Source: Kouleothrix aurantiaca
GTDB taxonomy: Bacteria; Chloroflexota; Chloroflexia; Chloroflexales; Roseiflexaceae
Length of the DNA: 21,498 bases
Reading direction: 5' to 3'
Assembly (NCBI GenBank): GCA_001399705.1
Contig: LJCR01000008.1
Location: 1 to 21,498, forward strand
The notes beneath the pieces are model-generated. The model saw only the letters and a program-made list of their open reading frames with translations. It searched no databases and had not been told where the DNA came from. Of the stretch, positions 14,154-19,914 are shown piece by piece; position 1 is the first letter of the stretch; the number at the start of each line of letters is the position of its first letter. The position numbers and the translations under genes are program-made.

Positions 14154-16226
14154 TTACTGTTGCGCGAACCAGAAGCCTTCAGTGCCGATAATCGTGTCGA
14201 GATCGAATGGAGCGCCTTCGTTCGGGAGATTGCGCAATCGAATGTCCACGATATTCGGCGTGGTTCGCGCACCAGCCGTGGGGATCATGACGTAGTGGTC
14301 TTGCATCCACTGCATCAGCTGCTGGAACACTTTCTGACCTTCGGGCGACTCGGGCGGATACTTCTTCCGCTCTGTATGCAGCTTATAGAACTCCTCCATG
14401 TCGGCGGGGGGCTTGCGACCTTGTTTGCCGTTCGTAGTGAAGTATTGCCAGGTCATGGGCGACCACGGGCCTTTGTGGTTCGGCAGGTAGTCTTCCGAGA
14501 TACCAGTGGCCCATGCGGAGCCGTCGTTCCAGTGGACCGCCGCCATGATGTCATTTGACGTCTTGCGTTGGTCGAAGAGCGTCCCAGCGACATTCTCAAT
14601 GTCGACGCGGATGCCGACCGCTTCGAGTTGCTGTTTGAGGAGCTCAACGACCGGCGTCCAGTCGGGCGCGGCATTGTGATTGGTGATGCGGAAGATAAAT
14701 TCCTTGCCATCGGGTCCAAGGCGGTGCTCTTTGCTGTCGCGTTTGTCCATCCCGGCCTGATCCAACAATTGATTGGCCTTGTTGGGGTCGTACGCGCCCT
14801 CATACATGACCGGCTTGCCGAATAAGTCGAAGTAGATGGATTTGTTGATGTCCGCGGGGTTGATCGCGGCAGCAATGGCCTTACCGAAGCGCTGTTCGGG
14901 GTCGGACATGAGCTTCTGCCAGGCGCTGTTCTGATCCTCATACTGGAAGTCGCGGTTCAGGAACAGCAGAACCGGCCAGTTGAACGAGCCCGTGAGAAAC
15001 GAGCGTTGCTTCGCCTGCTCGGCGTTCTGTGCGTAGACCGGCATCTTGTTGAGGGCGACTTGATTCCCGGCGGCGATCGTTACCTGGCCGGCGAGAATGG
15101 CATTGCCCACCGCGTTCTCATCCACCACGATGGTAGTGACGATTCGATCCGCATATGGTAGCTGCTTGCCGGCCGAATCCACATGCCAGTAATAGGGATT
15201 GCGCTCGAACACGCGGCGGGTCTCGCTCGCCTCGGTCAGAATAAAGGCGTTCAGCGTTGGCATACCCAGGGCGCGGTCTTCGCCGGTATTCCAGTGCGGC
15301 ACGTCCATTTTGGCCAGCAGGGCTACCCAATCAGTTTCGTTGTTCTTCTGCAGCGCGGCGGCTAAATCCGCCTCCTTGGCATACTTCGTATGGAACTGCT
15401 TCAGGTAATGAGCCGGCTTAATGAGGAAATCGTAGTTAGGAATCCAGGAGTTCAAGGCAGCGATGAAAAAGCCGTACGGCTGGCTAAATGTCAGTTCAAA
15501 CGTGAGCTCATCGACAACGTTCAGCTTGGCCGGCCCGAGCTGAGCATTCCCTTGGGTGTAAAGCTCCGACGGCCATGGTCGCTGGACATCAGGATTCAGA
15601 TACAGATCTTCGAAGGTAAAGCGGATATCTTCCGTGGTTACTGGCTCGCCATCGGACCACTTGAGCCCAGGTCGAATCTTGAACTGGTACTTAGTGTAGT
15701 CATCTGAATGCGAAAACTCGCTGACGACATTAGGGCGGGAAGCCGCCGTGGTCTGGCTTGGCGAGCGCAGGATAGTCGAACCACCAGCGATATTCACATA
15801 GCCGTTCGCGTCTTGCCAGGCAAGGTTGATGTCGCCGCCATACTCCCCATTCTCCCATTTCATGTACTCTTCCTGGAGCAGAACGCCAGGGCCAACAACG
15901 AAGGGCGGTTTCGGAAGTCGCTGCTCGATCGGCGGCAGCTTGCCGGCCTTCACGCGCTCGGCCAGAAATGGCGGCTCGACGAACGTTGTTGGCGCGGCAA
16001 TTTCGCCTGATGTACTTGCGACCGGAGCGGCAGTGGCTTCGCCGCCAGCGGCCGGAGCAGCGGTGGCTTCTGTCCCTGCGGCCGGGGCGGTGGTGGCCTG
16101 GCTTCCCGCAGCCGGGGCCGCTGTAGGTTGCGACGTATCGGGCTGAGCTGCGGGACCACAGGCAGCCACAGCCAACACCGTGATAACCAGCATGATGACC
16201 GTGCGAGATCTCCATCGATTGTTCAT
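14154..16226 (-). CDS. Family 5 (Dpp/Opp-type) ABC solute-binding lipoprotein
   Basis: The extracytoplasmic receptor of the importer, 690 residues. The ATG at 16226 follows GAGGAG with 8-nt spacing. The signal peptide (VIMLVITVLAVAAC) ends in a lipobox with Cys23, followed by an Ala/Pro/Thr linker of roughly 10-residue repeats. The SBP_bac_5 domain follows, with FKIRPGLKWSDGEPVTTEDIRFTFEDLY, the signature region of the family, and TRRVFERNPYYWHVD. At 690 residues it is longer than a typical DppA (about 535). Family 5 receptors bind peptides, but several bacterial and archaeal members bind oligosaccharides. With four glycosidase genes in the same operon, a fructo-oligosaccharide or difructose anhydride ligand is inferred; peptides are the alternative. 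It is the first gene of the operon and has a palindromic operator upstream. Confidence 0.94.
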   Translation of the reverse strand: MNNRWRSRTVIMLVITVLAVAACGPAAQPDTSQPTAAPAAGSQATTAPAAGTEATAAPAAGGEATAAPVASTSGEIAAPTTFVEPPFLAERVKAGKLPPIEQRLPKPPFVVGPGVLLQEEYMKWENGEYGGDINLAWQDANGYVNIAGGSTILRSPSQTTAASRPNVVSEFSHSDDYTKYQFKIRPGLKWSDGEPVTTEDIRFTFEDLYLNPDVQRPWPSELYTQGNAQLGPAKLNVVDELTFELTFSQPYGFFIAALNSWIPNYDFLIKPAHYLKQFHTKYAKEADLAAALQKNNETDWVALLAKMDVPHWNTGEDRALGMPTLNAFILTEASETRRVFERNPYYWHVDSAGKQLPYADRIVTTIVVDENAVGNAILAGQVTIAAGNQVALNKMPVYAQNAEQAKQRSFLTGSFNWPVLLFLNRDFQYEDQNSAWQKLMSDPEQRFGKAIAAAINPADINKSIYFDLFGKPVMYEGAYDPNKANQLLDQAGMDKRDSKEHRLGPDGKEFIFRITNHNAAPDWTPVVELLKQQLEAVGIRVDIENVAGTLFDQRKTSNDIMAAVHWNDGSAWATGISEDYLPNHKGPWSPMTWQYFTTNGKQGRKPPADMEEFYKLHTERKKYPPESPEGQKVFQQLMQWMQDHYVMIPTAGARTTPNIVDIRLRNLPNEGAPFDLDTIIGTEGFWFAQQ
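16033..16122. repeat. Three 30-bp imperfect tandem repeats in the lipoprotein linker
   Basis: Units at 16033-16062, 16063-16092 and 16093-16122 each begin GTGGCxT and carry a GCxGCCGGxGC core (plus-strand reading). On the coding strand they give repeats like ATAAPAAGGE, ATAAPAAGTE and ATTAPAAGSQ. They form the flexible spacer between the lipid anchor and the binding domain, and their copy number may vary between strains. Confidence 0.75.
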
Positions 16227-16440
16227 TGTGCTTGCTCCTCGTTGATACGGAAAAACGCCTTCATGGCGCGGGCACACCGGAAAAGTGGCCTGAACCAAGC
16301 CGAAACGCGAGAATGTCAGTTCGCAGGGAGCGACCAATGCACGACGTATAGCAGCTTCGCTTCGTTTTACGCACTCAGGTCGCTAGGCACCTCCTTACTA
16401 ATCCGGATTAGTTAACACTCACAATACTATTCTGGCGCGA
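16227..16440 (-). promoter_or_regulatory. Promoter/leader region of the fructan operon
   Basis: This 214-bp gap precedes the binding-protein gene. It contains the operator palindrome at 16397-16412 and would give a leader of about 170-190 nt. The promoter itself is weak by eye: a minus-strand TAGTAT (16424-16429) could be a -10 without a good -35, or TTGTGA with a 17-bp spacer could pair with a poor -10 overlapping the operator. The complementary heptamers AGCGACC (16329-16335) and GGTCGCT (16378-16384) could fold the leader. No known riboswitch was recognised. Confidence 0.4.
16397..16412. promoter_or_regulatory. LacI-type operator upstream of the binding-protein gene
   Basis: ACTAATCCGGATTAGT is a perfect 16-bp palindrome with a central CpG, the usual form of a LacI-family site. 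Its TAATnCGnATTA core recurs in front of the BTAD gene (17747-17758) and the lacI-type gene (18922-18946). It lies about 170 bp before the start codon. Confidence 0.7.
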
Positions 16441-16716
16441 TCATGGCTCCTGTCTGGCCTCAGAATGCTGTTGCCGGAGCCAAGCTTCCACAACCTTGTG
16501 CAAGCCTGTTGCACCAATAAAGTGCTTCGGAAGCTGGTTGGTTGTATCAACGAGATCGCCCTGAACCAGATCTCCTGCCCGATCCAATGTCAGCCGCAAG
16601 ATGAGGGTGATGTAGTGGCGATCCGACAGGGTATTGTTATCTGCAACCTGTGGCATGAGATGCCCTCGCGAGAAGGTTTGCTGACTTAACCAGTAACTGA
16701 AATACTGATCCAACAT
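16441..16716 (-). CDS. Small hypothetical protein
   Basis: A 91-residue reading frame between the operator of the fructan operon and the BTAD gene, on the same strand. No characterised family is recognised with confidence. It opens MLDQYFSYWLSQQ and has a middle part of alternating hydrophobic residues (HYITLILRLTLDRAGDLVQGDLVD) followed by FIGATGLHKVVEAWLRQQ. The strand-strand-helix look resembles small uncharacterised proteins I associate with Chloroflexota, but only as an impression. The ATG at 16716 has AAGG about 5 nt upstream, a modest ribosome site. No membrane segment or signal peptide is seen. No overlapping frame on either strand looks more coding. It could be a small partner of the neighbouring regulator or unrelated. 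Confidence 0.5.
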   Translation of the reverse strand: MLDQYFSYWLSQQTFSRGHLMPQVADNNTLSDRHYITLILRLTLDRAGDLVQGDLVDTTNQLPKHFIGATGLHKVVEAWLRQQHSEARQEP

Positions 16717-16831
16717 CCTAACCTTCGCTCGAATTCGATAAATGGTTCATATACCTTTAGCTTAATGTGCGGCTCTCAATACAGCGTTAGATTGGACTCG
16801 AAAGCGAACTTAACTTGTGCTTAATTTTTGC

Positions 16832-17644
16832 TCAAATCTGGTCAGGCGTGAGACGGATCTGCTCAAACAAGATCAGCGTGGCAGTTTCGGGCACGGCGTC
16901 GAACTCAGTACGCAACACATCCATGCAGATTTGATAATGGTGCAGCGCCGCAGCCCGTTCGCCACGCCGCACGTAGCAGCGCATTACCAGGCGGTGGGCA
17001 TCTTCGCGATATGCATCGTGCTCCAGCAGTCGCCAAAGGTACGCCAGCACCACACTATAGGCACCTTGCTGATAGTTGTACTCGGCAAGCTGCGCCAGCA
17101 GCGTCAAATAGCGCGCTCGCAGCCGCTCACGCTCCATCACGGCCTGTACATCCGCTGCGACTTGCATATCGCCACGATACAGCTGCGCTGCTAGGTCATA
17201 GGAGCGCATGGCCACCTCTGCATTACCGAAATGGAGTTGCTGGTCGCCGTCTTCTACGAAGCGATCGAAATTGATCACATCGACGCCAATTCCGGCTGCA
17301 AGATTGAGCCGGTAATAGCCGTCCTCTTGTAGGACGCACGCAGCACCACACAACGCCATACCGAGTAGCCGATTGACGTGATGGACTAAATTGTGAAGCG
17401 AGTTGCGCGCGAGGGCCATCCCGCTCTCAGGCCAGAGTGATTGGAGGAGTTGCTCGCGCGGCATGCGGCGACCTGAATGGAATGCCAGCAGCGACAAGAG
17501 CACTTCGCTTTTCCCACCGGCACGGGTCGGAACCAAGTCTCCCGACACCAGGAGCCGGAAATTGCCTAATAAGCAAAGCATGACAGGGCAAGGCGCATCC
17601 TGGCTGAATGAACTTGCATGTTGATGCTTATTCTGCCTATTCAT
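16832..17644 (-). CDS. BTAD/SARP-type transcriptional activator
   Basis: A 270-residue DNA-binding regulator. The N-terminal half is an OmpR-like winged helix (CLLGNFRLLVSGDLVPTRAGGKSEVLLSLLAF, then MPREQLLQSLWPE and ARNSLHNLVHHVNRLLG), ending in the wing DGYYRLN. The C-terminal half is a bacterial transcriptional activator domain of TPR-like helices (YLTLLAQLAEYNYQQGAYSVVLAYLWRLLEHDAYREDAHRLVMRCYVRRGERAAALHHYQICMDVL and onward). There is no ATPase domain, so it is the short form. The ATG at 17644 is preferred over an in-frame ATG at 17701, as GAGG lies about 10 nt upstream and the longer form adds unconserved residues. The promoter carries a LacI-type operator. It may activate the operon or the small gene beside it; the target is not visible. 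Confidence 0.88.
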   Translation of the reverse strand: MNRQNKHQHASSFSQDAPCPVMLCLLGNFRLLVSGDLVPTRAGGKSEVLLSLLAFHSGRRMPREQLLQSLWPESGMALARNSLHNLVHHVNRLLGMALCGAACVLQEDGYYRLNLAAGIGVDVINFDRFVEDGDQQLHFGNAEVAMRSYDLAAQLYRGDMQVAADVQAVMERERLRARYLTLLAQLAEYNYQQGAYSVVLAYLWRLLEHDAYREDAHRLVMRCYVRRGERAAALHHYQICMDVLRTEFDAVPETATLILFEQIRLTPDQI

Positions 17645-17732
17645 CGATTTGTTTCCTCGTACACGCTGGTTCTCGCGTGAGACGACGTGTGCCATTACCA
17701 TCTGACCAATGCAGCCTGTAACTCCGTGTGAA

Positions 17733-17762
17733 TATACATTTGTGAGTAATGCGGATTAACAA
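17733..17762 (-). promoter_or_regulatory. Promoter and LacI-type operator of the BTAD gene
   Basis: On the minus strand TTGTTA (17757-17762) and TGTATA (17733-17738) are separated by 18 bp and form a plausible promoter. The operator-like TAATGCGGATTA (17747-17758, plus-strand reading) lies over the -35 box and spacer, where a repressor would block polymerase. A separate short palindrome, AGTTGTGACAACT, lies just upstream at 17776-17788 and may be another regulator's site. Confidence 0.55.
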
Positions 17763-17829
17763 ACGACGATAGAACAGTTGTGACAACTTGCTTGCGTGTT
17801 TAGCGTTTCTTGTTTAGAGCGTGGCTGAT

Positions 17830-18861
17830 TTAGACGGATTTTCGCTCGATGAGTGGACAGGCGATCGTATGTTGAATCCGATCGTGATATGAGTTGTCGA
17901 CCTGCTCAAGAAGGTACTGGACTGCCCACTGTCCCATTGCATAGTGCGGGAGTTCCATGGTAGTGAGCGGCGGGCGCAGATGAGCCGCGATCAGCTCGAG
18001 ATTATCAAAACCAACAATTGCCACCTCGTCAGGGATTGTAAGACCGAACTCCTTGACTGCGTCGTAGGCGCCCATTGCCATTGTGTCGTTGAAGCAGAAC
18101 AAAGCTGTCGGCGGTTCTGGGGTGCGCAGCAGCTCGTTAGTACAACGATATCCCTCCGCAGCGCTGATGATTCCCGAACAGACTAGGCGTACGTCGAATG
18201 GTACATTGTAGCCTGCCAGCGCTTGTTTGTAACCCTCCAAACGTCCGAGCGTTGCGGGAATTGGATCGACGTTATTAATGAAGCCAATGCGCCGATGACC
18301 TTTCTGTAGCAACAGTTCGGTCGCTGCCCGGCCACCTTGCACCTCGTCGGGTACCACCGATGGCAGCGAACGATCTTTCACATAACAATCCAGCAGGACC
18401 GTTGGCACGTGCCCGAGTGTGGCCGGGAGCGTCACTGGACGGTGATACATCGTCGCGTAGATCAGACTTTCAACCTGGCGCTCCAGCATCATCTCCACGG
18501 CGACACGCTCTATGTCGGGATTGCTGCTGGTGTTGATGACCAACAGCATCTTATTTTGTGCCCACGCCGCATCCTGCGCGCCTTGGATTATTTTGCCAGC
18601 GTGCGCCGAGATCGCAACCTCGTCCGAGATGAGGCCAATTGTATGCGAGCGTTGCAGGCTCAGGCCACGCGCCATCGCATTAGGCCGCCACCCAAGCTCT
18701 TCGACGGCAGCCCACACACGATCGCGCGTTTCCTGTGGGAGGTTGACATTGGGCACGTTGTTGACCACGAAGGAGACAGTCGTTTGCGAAACACCGGCTA
18801 GGCGCGCAACATCATACATGGAAGGGAGTTTACGCTTAGACAATTTGCGCTCTGCTGCCAT
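17830..18861 (-). CDS. LacI-family transcriptional regulator
   Basis: A 343-residue repressor of normal family length. The N-terminal helix-turn-helix reads MYDVARLAGVSQTTVSFVVNN (residues about 15-35), followed by the hinge helix region PNAMARGLSLQRSHTIGLI. The rest is the periplasmic-binding-protein-like sensor domain, with GHRRIGFINN, FCFNDTMAMGAYDAVKEFGLTIPDEVAIVGFDN and a C-terminal PPLTTMELPHYAMGQWAVQYLLE. The ATG at 18861 has AGGTGG upstream. Four TAATnCGnATTA-type palindromes lie before this gene (two), the BTAD gene and the sugar operon, so it probably represses itself and the locus until a sugar binds. The likely inducer is a fructose-containing sugar, inferred from context. Confidence 0.95.
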   Translation of the reverse strand: MAAERKLSKRKLPSMYDVARLAGVSQTTVSFVVNNVPNVNLPQETRDRVWAAVEELGWRPNAMARGLSLQRSHTIGLISDEVAISAHAGKIIQGAQDAAWAQNKMLLVINTSSNPDIERVAVEMMLERQVESLIYATMYHRPVTLPATLGHVPTVLLDCYVKDRSLPSVVPDEVQGGRAATELLLQKGHRRIGFINNVDPIPATLGRLEGYKQALAGYNVPFDVRLVCSGIISAAEGYRCTNELLRTPEPPTALFCFNDTMAMGAYDAVKEFGLTIPDEVAIVGFDNLELIAAHLRPPLTTMELPHYAMGQWAVQYLLEQVDNSYHDRIQHTIACPLIERKSV

Positions 18862-18921
18862 AGTTCCACCTATACCTGCACCACTGCTGCCCGAAGAGAT
18901 TGAAGGAATAATTAACGGGAT

Positions 18922-18946
18922 TAATGCAGATTACTAATTCGCATTA
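18922..18946. promoter_or_regulatory. Two adjacent LacI-type operators before the lacI-type gene
   Basis: TAATGCAGATTA (18922-18933) and TAATTCGCATTA (18935-18946) lie one base apart. Both resemble the palindrome upstream of the binding-protein gene; the first departs from the central CG. They lie just downstream of the -10 box of the lacI promoter, as expected for autorepression. Confidence 0.6.
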
Positions 18947-18948
18947 AC

Positions 18949-18977
18949 AGTGTACTATACAAATGTGGGTGTGTCAA
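18949..18977 (-). promoter_or_regulatory. Sigma-70-like promoter of the lacI-type gene
   Basis: On the minus strand TTGACA (18972-18977) and TACACT (18949-18954) are separated by exactly 17 bp. Transcription would start close to or within the operator pair at 18922-18946. Confidence 0.65.
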
Positions 18978-19069
18978 GAGGAATGTCTGTGCACAGCTGC
19001 TGGAATTGCGCTCGCCTTGTGAGCTGGGTATTAAGCGGGATTGCCTCTTTTGTTGCTCATCCTATCTCC

Positions 19070-19097
19070 TTGACAGTTGCGGAATATCATGTACAAT
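19070..19097 (+). promoter_or_regulatory. Sigma-70-like promoter of the TetR gene
   Basis: TTGACA (19070-19075) and TACAAT (19092-19097) are spaced 16 bp apart, about 70 bp before the TetR start codon. It faces away from the lacI promoter in the 304-bp divergent intergenic region 18862-19165, which otherwise holds only the regulatory sites listed. Confidence 0.7.
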
Positions 19098-19112
19098 ACA
19101 AAACGAACTACT

Positions 19113-19128
19113 CATACGAATTTGTATG
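19113..19128. promoter_or_regulatory. Probable TetR autoregulatory operator
   Basis: CATACGAATTTGTATG is a 16-bp near-perfect palindrome (only one symmetric base pair is off). It lies about 15 bp downstream of the -10 box and 37 bp before the TetR start codon, where bound repressor would block transcription of tetR and the GH2 gene behind it. Confidence 0.55.
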
Positions 19129-19165
19129 CATAGTCCGAAATACAACGCTACCTTGGGAGGATGTG

Positions 19166-19822
19166 ATGGGCGAATCTCAGCCACCACGCCGGATCTACAG
19201 TGCGCACCGCGAGAAACAACGCCGCCATATTCTTGCCACCGCCCAGACCCTCTTCGATCAGCATGGTATCGAGCGAGTCACCGTGGCCGACATCATCGCT
19301 GCCAGCGCCCTCATGCGCTCCACGATTTACCAATACTTCTCCAACAAAGACGAGATGATTTGGGCACTCGTTCAGCAGATCCTGGAGCACGGCAATGCGG
19401 TTCGGCAGCAGATCCTAGAGAATCCACCTGGATCGGTGCTGGCGACCATCGCCGCCATCTTCACGCACCTGGGCAATGAACTCGTGGCGAACCCGGCACG
19501 CGTGCGCTTCATGGCTCAGTTCGATGCGCTCTACGCCCATGACTGGTCGGCCGAGCAACTGCTCGCGCTCGAAGCCCACGTGTTCCCTCAGGCGCTCGCT
19601 CCTACGCTCGCCGCCCTCGGCCGTGCCGGCATCGCCGATGGCTCGCTGCATCCCGACCTCGACCCCGCGCTGGCCTTGCACAGTGCCCTTAACGCCGCCA
19701 TCGCTCTGCAACGCCGCCTAGCCTCGCTCGGCGAGCGGGTCGAGCAGGAGTACGGTCAACCCATTGAGCGCCTGTTCGCTGATGCCTGCCGGATGCTCCT
19801 GCGCGGCCTGCAGGCGCCCTGA
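19166..19822 (+). CDS. TetR/AcrR-family transcriptional regulator
   Basis: A 218-residue one-domain-plus-sensor repressor. The N-terminal DNA-binding domain reads REKQRRHILATAQTLFDQHGIERVTVADIIAASALMRSTIYQYFSNKDEMIWAL (residues about 15-70), with the typical helix-turn-helix and the STIYQYFSNKDEM recognition-helix ending. The helical C-terminal domain is variable and gives no ligand. The ATG at 19166 follows GGGAGG with 5-nt spacing; the frame is open further upstream, but that part covers the promoter. It precedes a GH2 glycosidase gene by 92 bp on the same strand, so it likely controls that gene. It is divergent from the lacI-type gene. Confidence 0.93.
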   Translation: MGESQPPRRIYSAHREKQRRHILATAQTLFDQHGIERVTVADIIAASALMRSTIYQYFSNKDEMIWALVQQILEHGNAVRQQILENPPGSVLATIAAIFTHLGNELVANPARVRFMAQFDALYAHDWSAEQLLALEAHVFPQALAPTLAALGRAGIADGSLHPDLDPALALHSALNAAIALQRRLASLGERVEQEYGQPIERLFADACRMLLRGLQAP

Positions 19823-19914
19823 CCACGCTTGGTGCGCACTGCGGCGCACGCTGATGGAGCTACCCGGACGACCGCGGCGTCCACTCATCACCTGGACAAG
19901 GAAAGGAACCACCC

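Noticed and set aside
16033..16122. CRISPR-like repeat array
   Set aside because: The units are contiguous with no spacers, in frame within the lipoprotein linker, and differ by several bases.
16227..16337. A longer binding protein starting near 16337
   Set aside because: The extra residues precede the signal peptide and the upstream start has no ribosome site, whereas the ATG at 16226 has GAGGAG and begins a standard lipoprotein signal.
16380..16400. A leader peptide behind the AAGGAGGT sequence downstream of the operator (minus strand)
   Set aside because: The only nearby start, a GTG giving 7 codons, overlaps the ribosome-site sequence itself, and no regulatory codon run is seen.
18950..19165. 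An N-terminal extension of TetR starting at 18950
   Set aside because: It would cover the TTGACA/TACAAT promoter and the palindrome, and the added residues are unlike the family. The ATG at 19166 has a strong ribosome site.
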